Assembly: GCA_029224185.1 (NCBI GenBank)
Contig: CM055197.1
Location: forward strand, 17,894,642-17,958,641
DNA from: Karalla daura
Taxonomy: Eukaryota > Chordata > Actinopteri > Chaetodontiformes > Leiognathidae
Direction: 5' to 3'
DNA length: 64,000 nt
A model generated the notes under the pieces. That model saw nothing but the letters and a program-made list of their open reading frames with translations, ran no database searches and was not told the DNA's origin. Positions 14,001 through 27,500 of the stretch are shown here, piece after piece. Every line of letters starts with the position of its first letter. Positions within the stretch are counted from its first letter, which is position 1. The position numbers and the translations under genes were made by a program.

Positions 14001-15645
14001 CCGCTCGCCACGCGTGTGCGTCCCCCCCCCGCCCCCGTCCCGGCGGGGTCAATGAATCTCGCTCCCGGCATCACAAGGTGACACCACTATAAGGCATCTG
14101 AGCACGCGACCGAGGGCAGGTGGTCCCCCGCGCCTGTCAAAAACGCATTCGGGCGGTGGTCGTGGATTTCGGCGCAGATGATTTGAAGTTGATGATTTTG
14201 AGCAATATTTCCTCCACGAGAGAAAAAAAAACCAACACTTGCAGCTTTTATGATTATTACCAGGCATGGGGAAACATGTGTGATTTATCACGGGGGATGC
14301 TCGACGACGGCCCGGGCAGTACGCGTCAGACCATATGAGCGGAGAGTAACACGGGCCCAGGCCTAGTTGCGTCAAACCTTTCAAAGCTTGTAATACCCCT
14401 TATCCTCTGACGAAGGTCTGATGACAAGCTGCTCCAGTCAATGACGAGCTGAGTGTGAGAAGCGAGCCGTGATGGACCTCGAGCGCAGCGAGATTAGAGA
14501 GGGGGCTCTAAATAAGGGACACGATTCGAGTGTGTTTGTGTGACCCGTGTGTGCATGCGTGCCGGGAAGACAGTAGTAGGTCCCAGTTTTATGAATGGAA
14601 AGAGGGCATTTGTCATTTCTTCACCATATTTGGTCACAGTGCTGTGCAGAGGGAAAGCTTTGTTTATGTAGCCCAGAATAAAATGTGGCCGGGGAAGATA
14701 CAGTCCCCGCAATGCCTTTGAGTGAAATTTACACCCCATTTATAAAAATAACTCACTGGTTTGTGGTTTATTGCCACAAAGATGAAGATGAGCCATGCAA
14801 GAGTTGGTGTCGGATCCAGCTAGCTGTGTGTGTGTGTTTACAGAGGCTGCAGCCAAAGACAGCATCCTGACCGATGTTCACCTAAGTTACGGTGAGGATG
14901 AGGAAGAAGAGGAGGAGGAGGAGGACGTGATGATGCCAGACGTGGAGATGTTACAGGTTTGTATATAAAGCGGCTGCACAGCACGGCTAACAGTGTCTGT
15001 GTGAGCAGGCCTGTACAGCTCCCACCATCAAGAGGCAATGAAGAGACAGGGGCCTTCCCAGGGCTAATCCCCCCTCCTCCTCCTCCTCTACCGCTGCTGG
15101 CTAAAGTTAGCAAGCTAGCTGGACATCAAGCTTGATCCAGCTCCCACAGCTAATTTATCACACAGACATCCCGGGTAGCGTGTGAAATGATCGGATACGG
15201 GGCTGAATTCATCGATTAGCATTGCCTTCCACGTCTCCGTAAGAGGATTTAATGGCACTGTCAGTGCTACCCCCCCTTCCCTTCCCTTCCTCAGCTCCTG
15301 TGCAAGCCACAACATCCACGGGGGTCTTACTGACAGCTAGCAAACATAGCCAGGCCTGTTTTGTATTTTCATTTATGCACACCCGCTTAAATGGACCAGC
15401 CAAGTCAGGCTTGTTTTTGTGGTCAGCTACAGGGCGGTGGGATAACAGGGGAAGGAGGTGCTGGAGGAGGCGGACGGACGGCCCTGCGGTGCCCCGTAGT
15501 GTTGTAACACGCTGATGTAGCTCGGTTCGTGTCCCCTTAAAAATCATTAAGAAAACAACAACATTCAAAAAAGACACATCAAAGACAATCGGGACTCACC
15601 GCTTTCCAGCTCGTTGCCCTTCTTGGCGGTGGCAGCGTTCCCCAT
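8031..15645 (-). CDS. prkacb: cAMP-dependent protein kinase (PKA) catalytic subunit, beta-like
   Basis: PKA catalytic subunit: a Ser/Thr kinase held inactive by regulatory subunits and released by cAMP. Exons in order: 15645-15600, 11706-11645, 11370-11242, 11030-10932, 10833-10751, 10668-10542, 10460-10365, 10099-9977, 9880-9716 and 8156-8031 (stop included). They total 1056 bases, giving 351 residues, the standard PKA length, with every phase closing. Visible: N-myristoylation start MGNAATAKK, glycine loop GTGSFGRV, catalytic lysine in FAMKILDK, YRDLKPEN catalytic loop, DFG, activation-loop Thr in GRTWTLCGTPEYLAPE, C-tail RVSVTEKC and terminal FAEF. Paralog: NAAT, TEQY, LEYAF and TEKCAKEF resemble PRKACB, while GVNDIK, GPGD and EEEEIRV resemble PRKACA, so prkaca remains possible. 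The downstream latrophilin also leans to the PRKACB/ADGRL2 linkage group. PKA identity is near certain; the paralog perhaps 0.6. Confidence 0.95.
8157..9715 (-). other. PKA intron 9 with a CpG-rich block
   Basis: A 1.56-kb intron between the exon encoding ..WIAIYERK and the last exon. Its donor is AAAG|GCGAGC (GC, not GT) and its acceptor CCGCAG. A clearly CpG-rich segment of about 400 bases (about 8840-9240) lies in it, unlike most introns here. Overlapping open frames there are a by-product of high GC. Confidence 0.7.
9716..9880 (-). CDS. prkacb: PKA exon 9 with non-canonical GC donor
   Basis: Encodes 55 residues from VRFPSHFSSDLKDLL to DWIAIYERK, the kinase C-lobe and start of the C-terminal tail. 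The human protein splits at the same point (..IYQRK then VEAPF..), so the exon end is fixed by homology. The intron then begins GC (9715-9714) rather than GT. GC-AG introns are a known minor class; a base error is the alternative. Confidence 0.9.
11707..15599 (-). other. PKA intron 1 (3.9 kb)
   Basis: Long first intron separating the 15-codon N-terminal exon from exon 2. It holds short CA and GT repeats (about 12508-12529 and 13678-13715), a GAG-rich stretch near 14895-14925, and GC/CpG-rich patches at about 12540-12780 and 13440-14060. Other PKA genes use alternative first exons in this position, but no alternative exon ending in the required phase with a recognisable N-terminus was identified. 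Confidence 0.7.
15600..15645 (-). CDS. prkacb: PKA exon 1 (myristoylated N-terminus)
   Basis: Encodes MGNAATAKKGNELES plus the first base of a Val codon. The Gly after Met is the N-myristoylation site. Mature residue 10, a Ser autophosphorylation site in the mammalian isoforms I recall, is Asn here, while Ser14 is kept. Kozak context is ACCATGG. Confidence 0.93.
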
Positions 15646-16005
15646 GGTCGCTCCGGCTAGCACAAGATAACGGCTGCTCTAGCTAACCTTCCTGAGCTCC
15701 TTCTCCAACCCCCCCCCCACCCCCCCAAAAGAAAAAAAAAATGACAGAAAATAAAAAATAAAAACTCAACTCGTGTAGGACGTTAGGTCGACACGTAAGT
15801 AACTCCCAAAGTCCAGTATCCCTCCCTCCCCCTGGCTCTCCTCCCCTCTCTCCTTCTCTTCTCGTGCTCCGGCTGCTTCACCGCTGCCTGTGCGGCTGAC
15901 ATGGAGCTCAGCGGTCACTGGTGGCTCGGACTCGCCCTCCCCACGATTGGACAGAGATGTGTGCGTGTCGTGCGTGCGCGCGCGCGCGCGTTTGTAAGTG
16001 AATAT

Positions 16006-16068
<63 letters not shown>

Positions 16069-16140
16069 GACTTGCCGCCGCTCGCGTTTGAACGTACGTG
16101 TGCGCGGTCGCGCGCGCGCGCGTGTGAGTGGAGATACCAG
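15646..16140 (-). promoter_or_regulatory. CpG-rich promoter region of the PKA catalytic gene
   Basis: Sequence upstream of the PKA start is rich in C+G with many CpGs, including two CG-alternating runs (about 15976-15990 and 16106-16122) around a (GT)n array. A long C-rich tract (15708-15726) lies within the probable 5' UTR. No TATA box was noted, as expected for a housekeeping kinase. Extent is estimated by eye. Confidence 0.6.
16008..16067. repeat. (GT)n microsatellite flanked by CG-alternating runs
   Basis: About 30 GT units between two short CpG-alternating runs. Alternating purine-pyrimidine of this kind is able to form Z-DNA. It lies about 400 bases upstream of the PKA start codon. Confidence 0.95.
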
Positions 16141-16507
16141 GATCGACTCCCTTCCGCGTTTTTGAGCCATCACGATCGCATTCACAGATATAGATGACAT
16201 TTGAATGCTCGGGTTTTACTGGAGGCTAAATATAACTGTGGCACAGGCGACATTGTTTGATTGTTTCATTCAGCCACTGCTACTACAAACTCCACCCTCA
16301 TGGCTATGAATACCTGTGCATAGTCTGTTCGAGCCTAACTATTCAGGTGTGTGTGTTTGTGTGTGGAGCGTTATCTCATGACAATTAGTTTTATGGCTGG
16401 GTTGAAATTACTTTAAGTTACTTTACACTGTCTTTTGATATGTTGTGTGCTATGTAAAATGTGTGCTTTTCATATGCTCGGGAACTTGAATGAGGAATCT
16501 ATAAACT

Positions 16508-16564
16508 TTGTTTGTTTGTTTGTTTGTTTGCTTGTTTGTTTGCTTCTTTCTTTCTTTCTTTCTG
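16508..16564. repeat. (TTTG)n / (TTTC)n compound microsatellite
   Basis: TTTG units followed by TTTC units. It is preceded by GAGGAATCTATAAACTTT and followed by CTGTCAGGTTATCAAAATG, a context partly shared with the second array at 16858. Confidence 0.9.
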
Positions 16565-16857
16565 TCAGGTTATCAAAATGACTGCCTGACAACAGCTCTG
16601 ATTCTATGTAAAACTATGTAATCAAATTCAGTATACAATATTCATTTTCCAGGAATGTTCACTAAGTAGATGTGTTTACGTGGCCCCGAATAACTGTAAG
16701 TTTTATCACATGATAATTGCACATTTAAGGCCGTAATCAATATGTCAGATATGACAGAAATGTATTCAAAGATGATTCTAATAATTTGAGATGTGTGCTG
16801 TTTCTGTGCTCTTGAACCCAAATTCCAGCAAGATAACCTCCCTAAGGAATCAATCAA

Positions 16858-16860
16858 GTT

Positions 16861-16924
<64 letters not shown>

Positions 16925-16926
16925 TC
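16858..16926. repeat. (TTTC)n microsatellite, about 68 bp
   Basis: About 17 TTTC units, preceded by AAGGAATCAATCAAG and followed by CGTCAGGTAGCCAAAGG. The flanks resemble those of the array at 16508, suggesting two insertions or a local duplication of one repeat type. Confidence 0.95.
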
Positions 16927-19009
16927 CGTCAGGTAGCCAAAGGTCCAAAGCAAATTCCTCATAGCTTTATAACATAGTTGGAAACAACTCTGGTTCTGAT
17001 ACAGATTTTGGCAACTATATACTTCAGATACAGTATATAACACATTTCCTTGCACATACATAAAGTAATATGATCATATATGTAATAAAATCATATATGC
17101 AATGTACATTCTTTGTATGTATATTGTACGTACGACTTGCACTGTTATTTTATGCTACTAATAATATCCATAACTGGTGTATGTTGTGTATGTAGTTGTA
17201 TAAATACTTGACAGTAAAGCATAATAAATACCAATGCAAAATGAAACAATGGACCAGAAACAGTGGCAAAAAAAGTCAATCAATTAGTTTATTAATGTGA
17301 TTGTTATTATTGATGCTTTAATATGAGAAAGATTTTAGAGGCATCGTGCTTTGTCTGCCAAATCTTAGCTTGTACAGTAAATCCACCCATTAAACACATG
17401 TAATGGACTGAAATAATGTGTTTCACTCTGCAATTAAGCAGATGGGATGTACAGTATAAAACAGCATGAAGCTCAAAGCTCAGTTATCTGTGTTTACAGA
17501 GGAGCTCATATTCGGCACACTAGTCAACTAGCAGTAGCATACTGGGTTGAATGGCACGTCCTGCAACCAGAACAAAAAAAAAGTTAATTCCCTCTCTGAT
17601 TCAACACAACAGCTGGAAACATCAGTATTAATAAATCAAATCAGTACCTGGAGATTGCGCACCAACAGTCTAATTTGAGAGCAGACATTCAATATTTGTG
17701 TAGTATCAGATCTGACAGATAGGATTACTGCATCAGTTAAACTGGGAAACTGCCAGTTTGGCCTGCTACAGCAACAGAAACCATGGTTACCAGCCACTGG
17801 TTCAGGAGAGTAAAAGCATGTGTGAGAGAGGTTTATTGGCCTTTTTAGTTGTTAGCTCTTTCAGTCATTATTTTTCACAAAAAAACTGAATAGATTCATG
17901 AAACTGTCCACAGTATGCAAAAATAAATAGAACAAGATTCTTTTTATAATTAATTTGCATGTATGTTTGTCTGTACGTATGAATGTTTGCTTAAAAATAC
18001 AAACAAAAATCAAACCTTTTATAGTTTCTAAGGGGTACAATTTTTTTTGTTTTTTGTTTTTTGTGAAGCACTCTCAGGTAAACTAGATGCTTATACATGT
18101 TTGTTATAATAATTTTTAGGATTATTTCTGTGAGAGACAAAAGTGAACAGTAGTATAGCACTAGTGCTAATATTTGTAGTTGGTTCAACACCATCACCTT
18201 CAAAATTAAATTTCTTCACACATATAATTGCCTAAATGTGATAATATATACTTAACAATGTGCATGCATAGATATAACTGTTTCCTGAATGCTGGATTTT
18301 CTTTTTTTTTTTTTTTTAGTATTTCTACATATTAGTCCTGTTGATCTACTTAAACCTAAGTAAAGAATTTTATTGATTTTTATTGACCAGCCGTGAACTA
18401 TTAAAAGGCACCACTCCTAGCTGTGGTTATGAGGGCAGTGCTGCTGAGGCCAGTGCAGATATCGCGGGTCTAATTATCATACGTGGGATGGGAGTTTCCC
18501 TCCTCCACTGCCACACTCGGCCGGCTGTCATATTTTGATAAGGTGTCCGATGATTGGAGTTTCCTGTTTGAGTGCAGAGTTAGTGCACAGCCTGATCTCC
18601 TCTGTGGGATAGCCGTGACCCTGTTCCTCAGATAGGCTTATTTATGGACTTCCTCCCATGAAGTATGTCCAACTAAGCTCTTTCATATTTTTTTAGGCAG
18701 CAGCTGACAGTAATGCTTAATAAGACTAATGTAGATAGTGTGTCCTGGAAATATTGCTTGAATTATCGGCACGTCAACACAATAATGAAATAATTATACT
18801 ACAATAAAAACATGATGTTATAACACAAAGGGCAAATCTAGTACAACAGTACTCTCCGAATTAAATAGCTGATAATGTCTGCCTTGCATGGGAATATTAT
18901 AACTGCCCCTATGCTTGATTTCAAGCTTGGAATACTTTCTCCACCTCTGAAAGGAAAAAATAGTAGAGTAGCTACTATTCTGCCCTTTATGCAGACCCCT
19001 GGTATTGAA

Positions 19010-19084
19010 TGGATGGATGGATGGATGGATGGATGGATGGATGGATGGATGGATGGATGGATGGATGGATGGATGGATGGATGG
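19010..19084. repeat. (ATGG)n tetranucleotide array
   Basis: About 18 ATGG/GGAT units. Tails of this sequence commonly end the SINE-like family seen elsewhere in the window, but no body of that element is recognisable upstream, so it may be a plain microsatellite. Confidence 0.95.
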
Positions 19085-21320
19085 TTAGTTACAATGTCCT
19101 CTCCTCTTCCAGCATTAAAATGCATTGAACTTATAGCCTCCTACACAAGAGGGCAGCAGATCTCTGTTACATAATCTGTAATGGGAATCTGTGTCAGTTC
19201 TGTGTGCAGTGATGCTTTTGCCTCGGCCGCAGTCACGGGGACTTGATTTGAGTCCTCGGCGTAAGTTCTTTGTGGTCATTTACCCCCAAAGGATATTGCA
19301 TTTGGCTGATGCAAGCTGGTTGTCTGTCGCATGGAGTTTAGATTTAGAAATACCACATTCCCTTGTTAAGAAGTTGCAGTTTTTGTGACAAACGTGATCG
19401 TGCTGTGTGTCCTCTCAAAGCTGTGCTGTGTCTGTCGATGACGCATTTCTGGTATCTATAGTCATCCAAGAGTTGTCTCACTCATCAAATGAAGTACACC
19501 GTTTCATGTTGTTTTTTTGCTGAAAATGCGTGCCGGCCACTGAAGAGATATTTTGGGTATTGAATGTGACGCTCATCTGTTTTCACTCTTTTATCTCTTC
19601 ATTTCTCCGCTCTTTCTATTTTGTTCCCAAGAAACAGCATGTCATGTTCATCCCAGCTGACCAGCTGCGCTCCATATTGGCTTTCTTATGTTCCTCGCAA
19701 ACAGACTCGGCTGCGCTTCAAAGGGAATGATTTATGCCCTTAAATGAATGAATGAAAAGCCATGTCTTTCCTGTTTTCAGATTTGGTCTGTTTGGAGCTG
19801 TAACTACACACTGCTTTCCATTATTTGAGCCCGACACATTCTCCGCAGTTTTAACAATACATGTGGTAATTATTAGGATGATTTCTTTGCTTTAACCAAG
19901 CATGCAGATTCAGAGTTGTTTGCAAAGACGGTCGATGTAAAAGACATTATAACTTTAACACTATTCTGAGCCTTTATTTGTCCAGGCAATTGAAATAATG
20001 GGCCGAGTGGCTGCATTTCAGACACACCCTGCTTCACATTCACACAGGAGCTGCCTAGTACTACCACAGATTTCCTCTGTTGGCTACTGACCAACTCCAC
20101 TCCAGTGGTTGGGGCTTGAGTGCCTTCCTCCACAGCACATCAACTGAATTTATAGGGAGTGGGGTGTGTGATATTTGCAGCTCTCCAGCTTCTGGTTGTC
20201 ACTGGATCCCTAAATTTCCTTCCTCTTGCAGGGATTCAAACCAACTGAACAACACTGTAATGGCAAGCTTGCTTCCATCATTTACAGATTACAGAGGCCC
20301 AGACAGTGCAATTATTTTATCCCCCCTGCTAAAAAAATAAATTTTATGTCTTTCTTTTTACATGTGACATGCATGACAGATTCTCACGGCCCGTGTGAAA
20401 GGTTTTAAGGCAAAATCCGATATATTACCACATTCTCAATTAAAAATGGAGGGTGAATTATATCTCAATGTGTTATATCTGCTCTAATTCAAGGTTGTGA
20501 GCTTGTTAAAGGAAGAAATACAGAAAGAAGGTTCCAAGTTGCAGACAGACAGAGATGATCTGGTTATCTCTTTCTTATCAGTCACCAGCTCCTATTAGGA
20601 TGTTCCATGTGGTTCCAGGACATTACCCATTTCCTCCTCTGTATATCAAAGCATTGAAGTCTCCCTCCCTCCCTCAGCCTAATTCACTCCAGATGAGCAC
20701 AATGGGACATTTGATTTAGTGAGCAAAGACACATGTATACAGCTGTGTCAGGCTGCCTCAAACAGCTGGCGCAGAGCTTCAGCACAACTTTTAATCATGC
20801 ATTTGTTTATTTAATTAAGATTCTGAAAAAAAAAAGAAAAGACACTGAGGGCTATGTTGTATTGTCCTCAGCTGCAGACAGATCAGATATTTCAGCATGA
20901 TGTAGGTCCTGTCTTTGTTGTAGCTCGCACTCGCTTGCAAATGCTCATGGTTTAATGATATGCAGGTGATACAAATCATGTGCAAACTGCTGAAGGTCTT
21001 CCAAGTGTGTGTCAACACGCATGACAGCTCTCCCAGTGAATATATTTCTGGTGAATATGTGCTTTGGATTCTGGACAAGAGGCTCGAATGACCTGTTGCA
21101 AAGTTCTAAAATCAGATTTTGTAACTTACATTAGTTTAAATTTTTTATCGACTTTAATAAGATGTTCAAAACCAGACAGGAGAGGGAAAAATGGAAACAT
21201 GAGCTTTAAGAATGTAGAACCTGCCTTATCTCCCTATCTCTACTTTCCACATTTTTGTAGAGGCCAAGTGGTGATGGTATTGATCCTTGTATCCTTGTAT
21301 TTTCAGATATACATCTGGAT

Positions 21321-21345
21321 CTGTGTGTGTGTGTGTGTGCGTGTG
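21321..21345. repeat. Short (GT)n array
   Basis: About 12 GT units with an interruption, followed by TA and GA alternations leading into the GATA array at 21378. Confidence 0.85.
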
Positions 21346-21377
21346 TACATATATATATTAAGAGAGAGAGAGTTTGA

Positions 21378-21512
<135 letters not shown>

Positions 21513-21552
21513 GGTACAGATTTTATAGACACACACACACGCACAAACACAA

Positions 21553-21583
<31 letters not shown>

Positions 21584-24500
21584 TGCATGCATGTGTTTGT
21601 ATTGATGTATGTGTGTACCAGGTCTTCTCTGTGGGGAATCTCCTAGTTTTTTGTTCTTTTGCAGGCTCTGTGGTGCACTACTACATAAATGTCTGTAATT
21701 TCACAACCACAAGATAATGTATTCTTGCCAACAGAGGATGGTCTCAAAGTGCTCAGACAGTTGCACAGGCAGCTAATTTGGGATAGATGCACAATATCCC
21801 TTTGAAGTTGTGCGTTAGTGCTAGTGCTCAGAAGAGCTTCTCTGTAGTGGACTGTTTTACTTGCTGAAGGGAAGGTAATGTTGCATTTGATTAAGTGGAG
21901 GGTTGATTCATTAACAAAACAGGGCATGCATGAGGAAGTTTAAGTGCAAAGTACGGCAAGAAAGGTCCAGGTCACCTTGCCGGAGTGATAATTGTATACC
22001 CCCTTTGCAACAATTTCACTTTCTCCCCCACCAGACTGAACCGTGTGGGGCTTCAGCGCTCCCTCAGAGGATTTTTTCCACAGTTTTTACTGCGAGATAA
22101 GGCGATTCGTGTTTACCATGAGGGGTGAAAATACCGGCCAAAGCAGTGCAGAGACATAGAAGCCCAGCCGGTGTCTTTTCCATCGCAGCGTTTCAGAGAT
22201 GGCAGAGATCATGGGAGGATAACACTGCGCAACATGGCCGCTCCAAACCAGATCAAAGCAAAGACAATCAAAGCCAGAGTGAAAGCTACAGCAGTAAGCT
22301 CTTTTAAATGTCTGCCTCCCTCACCCTGACTGAGCAGGAGTGTTACCCTCAACCCAACTGTTTCCATCCCCAATCTCTCCACTTCTGGGGCTAACATAAG
22401 CCTCTTTTGCAAGAATACTGGACAGTGTGTTTACGCCGGACATACATAAACCCTTCAAAGCAATGTAAACATCGCAGTAAATGACCTGCGATGATATTAA
22501 ACCTGAGCCGTCGCGCTGTAAAGTCTATGTAATGCCTGAACTGATAAGACATGACACTGGTCGTAATCATTTATGGCGCTGGGCTTAGTCTCAGTGAGAT
22601 CGTCCTGACAAACGACTTGTCATGACTCGCGTATGGTTTTACATGAAAGGCCGTAACCGCAGAGCTCACACACTGCGCGGTCGTAGAGCAGAGTGGAGCT
22701 TTTTGCCTCACGTTCTCACACAGGTTATAACGCAGGCTGCAGACATCCAATGACAGCTTGCCATACATCTAAAGTTAAGCCTCCTTGACTTTTCAACCTT
22801 TAACCTCTAAACCCCTCCTCAACTTGCGCCCATATGTTTTTAGATTGATGAATGCATTTTTTCTACCTCCCAGACAGTTACTGGTTTCAGTTCATTTCAG
22901 CACGGTATGAAAATCAACATCAGAGACTCCCTTGAAAAGGGTAATCCATCATAATGGACGGACATTTAGTCAACATTATTCTAAGTCAGGGTTATGTTGA
23001 TCTTAATGGTCGCATGGTAATGCACTTGAAAGGCTTGGATTGTTCTGAAATGTTTTCAAGTGCTGATGGGAAGTTCCAGCAACTAAGATGTCAGCAGCTT
23101 AACAGCAAGTGTTATAATGCATCAAGCTACCAAATTCATATTTTCATCAAATGGAGTGGATTGAAACGTTCCTGAAGTGAGTATTTTTAAAATGTGCTTT
23201 TTATTGGGGGGTTTTTTAGGTGCAGTCCAAATCTCATAACCCAAAGGCAGATTTAGTTTCTCGTTTGCTTTTGCAGGCCACCCCTATTGTATGGATAAGT
23301 CTCTCATCAAGCCCTACGATGAAACCAGAGATTGTGTACATGTGTTCACATTGCAACGCCTCCATCTTGATTGAATCTGACTGAGAACGGGACACGCTGT
23401 GGCAGCGACTTGTCAATCTCACAGTGCCTACAACCCCAAGCATGCGTTGCTTCTTTGTTTATCTTACTCTAAATGAGACCATCATTTACAAAATGAGTGT
23501 TATGCATTTTTGAAAAAGACCTGAAACTGACAATTGAGACATGCATTTTTTCAGCTGGTCCCAGCTGGTGATAGGGAGAAATGACCTTACAGCTGTCCAA
23601 CTCCTCTGCTTTGTCCTTCAGCCCTTTGCTCTGCATGTAATTGTTTTCTTGCATGTTAGACTGCTTGGATTTTTTTTCACCCTCTCCCACGCACTATAAC
23701 TTTCAGGATAACTTTTCAGAAATCCATGAGTGAGCCGTGTTCACGCTAAGACCGTTTTCTGTCATCCAAAAAATGTTTTTGGTTTCAAATCGTTTGAGCT
23801 GTTTGCCAGTACGTCCACAACTTGTTGACACATGGCGGGTATCTGTATATTAATTAGGCGGGCTGTGAGTGTTACACTGATACAGGCGCCAATATGATAG
23901 GACATCATATGCACTTTATCAATCCCCTCAGGGCAATTACTGCTTAGTTATGCTAACTGTTCGGGGGCAGGCAACTAGCAGTGCCAAAATAAGTACTGAG
24001 GATTTATACGTGGGAAATAGCAGAAGCGTGCTTATGTTTTTAAATGCTTGTCATCCAGATTTAAATCAGGAATTCCTGCCAGCACTCGAAGGCACCACCT
24101 TGAATATGCTTCAATTCATAAATAATATCGAAAAAATATTTGCTTTAATTGATTAACTATCTGAGGCAAGTTTCGAATCTGTGCTCTTCAAATTAAACTG
24201 GCACTTGACAGAAAACACCGCCTCCCGAGGCGCCGTGAAAAACACATTGATCCGTGTGCGCTCTCGGATGTGTTTGGCAGTAGCACAGAATAAGCACATT
24301 TCAGACAGTAGTAGACGGGCAACGCACTGGAACACGGGTGAAACGCACAGCCGGCTCCAGCGACGGAGGTGACAGGTAGACCAAAGCGCCTCCCAGGGAC
24401 AGGTTTACCTCAGGGAAGGCGGATCAAATGGTTGAGCTGGACCTGCAGCAGGAGGGGACAAACCTGTATCAATTAAGAGCATCGTAATGATTACGGCCGA

Positions 24501-27500
24501 GATCAAACGCCCGACCTGCCGCTACTTGTCAATTCCACCGACAGCTGTTTGGAGTGCGTATAATGTCTGTGAGAGCAGGGATGAGCATGCTGAAGGGGAA
24601 CTCTCATTTTGATGATGTTTCATCAATCTGTTTGAAGTTTTTTTCTTTTTATTTTTGGAGTCCCTCTTTTCTTTTTGGCCACGGCCTTGCTTGCTTTGCA
24701 AAAGCTTTTCAGCCCTCGGTGACTCATAGCAGTATTTCACTATGAGTCCTTGAACCTGGATGAAAGGTAGCTGATAGCTACTCATTGTGTGTTAGCAGGA
24801 CTCCTATGGTATCTGGATGTACAATTCAATTAGCCGGAGCCACAGGTTAAGTGGTTTGTTGGCTGGAGCACGCAGTGGTTTCCACAGATGGGTCAAACTG
24901 GAAATTACTGTGTAGATGATCACAGCTTTATCAGGTTAATCTTGGGCACGTTTTTGACTTGAATGTAAGTCCCTATTTATTTTCACTAGTACACAACTCA
25001 AGCTGACAGGCAGCTGCTGCCTGTTTTTATCTTTAGTGAGATTTTCTTTCTCTTTCTCTTTTTGTTTCTTTAATCTACATTTGTCTACATTTGCGATTCC
25101 TCAGTTTGTATTATCTTTTGTTTTGCTCTGTGTTCCCGCTCCTCGGCTGTCGAGGACATTTTTTGGCATTACATACCAGACTGTGGCCCTGTGTTTCAAT
25201 CAAATAAAACGACTCTTGCTTCTGCTCTAAATATTTAGCTATTGCATACTGCAGTTCATAGACTGTCTGCGTTAATAAGATGTGACTGTGTCTGGATTTA
25301 AACTGCTTTCACGTTATTACGGTTTTCAAATAGGCCTAGATTTTGTCTTGGACACGGGAGGCAGTTTTGGCCCGAGGTCCCAGTGTTCAGCAGGGAATGG
25401 GCTTGTTAAATAGCTTAAAATCAGAGCCCAGAAGTCTGCTGATTCCAGGAGTACTTTCTGATCTTTGGGCATTCATCTCGACTCCAACTTTCCCCTTTCC
25501 AAATCTAGATGTGGGAGTGGTATTCTCCATTCATCTCCTAAAAAAAAAAAAAAAAACGCTCCTGATAGCTCTGCTTCCTATGTTCAACATCTCTTTGTAA
25601 CCCAGGTCTGCCTGCTACCATTGTAATTAAGATCACGAATGATCAGACCTGAGTCATATGAAAGGCTCATAAAGCACAGCTGAATTTACAATTCAGTATG
25701 CCAGGGGCCAGCTCAGTTACAGACTTAATTCATATTCCCTTTGTTCGTCTCCAATCTCACAGAGGGCTTGAGGCTGCTGAAGGACTGGTGGGTCTAGTGA
25801 CAATATAACAGGTATTAAATAGACCGTTTCCACTGTCACCATGTGGTAACGGAAGGCTTCAAAGAGCCAACAATTTGCTATGAAATTAAACCAGGGATCA
25901 GTCTGGCTCACACGGTACTGTATATCTTCAACAGTGCGATGTGAAATGTTATGATGCAGACATTTAGCATGCCCACAACAGAGATCCCTGAACAACATTA
26001 TTTTCTTGAAGATAATCATCCGCTGTGGCCATCACGTGAAGGAGTTATGTTTGCCCATGTCATACATAAATCATCATGTGTTGCCTGCGTATGTGGTGAG
26101 GCCTGGAGTGTGCTACATCATGCGTTTGGCTTTCCTTTTTTTGGCTCAAACCCTCTAATAGGCTGTTTCAAGTCTATTTCTGTAAACATGGCAGAAATTA
26201 TGCGTCCTAAACCTGCAAGTAAAAGGATTCTGTTTGTAAAGCCTGTTTGGTATTCCAGTCATTCCCTGCTGAACCATCTGGTGGCGGTCTTTGCACTCTC
26301 CCAGTGGAACATTACTCTTAGTGATCTTGTTGTCCTATCACTTGCTACCTCATTAAAATGAGTGATGATAATAAATCCCATAGGCCACGTGCGATGAAGT
26401 CCTATCGATCTGCATATCCTCGGCATCATATGCATACATATCAACCCACAAACAAGCTGGGGCCATAAGCATGAACCACTCCACTGTTAAAATATTTCAT
26501 TTCAAATTCCCTTTCACAGTCCAGCACCTTTGTAGGTGCTGGCACACGGACGCTATAGACACATATCGAAGGCTGGGTATTCAGAATACAAACCAAAGAA
26601 GAATGTTTAATCAGCCAAGGTCACTGCGTGCTGCCATGCACTGTTGAAGAAGGAGGCAGTGGGAATGGAGGGAATATCTCTCATCTGTATTCTCTTCAGA
26701 TGGCTTGTGTTATAGGATCATGCATATATGGGTTTTTTTTTTCCCTCCCTCAGAATTAAAACCCAGATGTCATGCTAACAGACACACACATCCTCGCCAC
26801 AGTAAAAATATTATTTATAGCACTGCAGTCGGAATAGCTAATGCCTCACACTCAGAAATCACTCACGGTGAACAATGCAAAAATAGTCTTCAGTTGAACT
26901 TGTTGGCAGTAATCCACTTATACTCCTGTATCAGAATTTATCTACTTCCCTTCCTACCGCCTCACACACGCAATCGAACGAAGCACTAAATGACTTCGCA
27001 GAAAGCAGCTTTTAAATTGCCGTTTCCTCGATTTTAATCGCGTGGCCTCTGTTATTTCCAGACTCCGGTGTGACTATCAGCACTAAGTGAAGGGACTTTT
27101 ACTGCACGCCACGCGAGAACAAAAGGTTTCGGCTGTGTCTCTTCCAAAGACTTCACCTCAAAGATCATTTTCCGTAATGTTGAGAACGTAGCGCCCCGTG
27201 GCATTTGAATGTTTCATGTAATGTTAGACGCGAGAGGCGCGAATAGTAAATGCAGTTAATTAATAATTTCCCACAGAAGTGGAAAATGAAATTCTACATC
27301 TGCATTATATATGCATTATCAAATAGCCTTTGCACGACAAGGAAGCACAGAAACACTCATATGCACACAGAGATGAAATGCACACGGAGATGAAATGATA
27401 GGTTAGGTGTCAGGAGCTCTCACAGAAAGCGCTTTTTTTTTGGTGCAGTACGCCGCGTTTAATGTAGTTATGATGAATTCATGTTTGCACGGGCATCACT

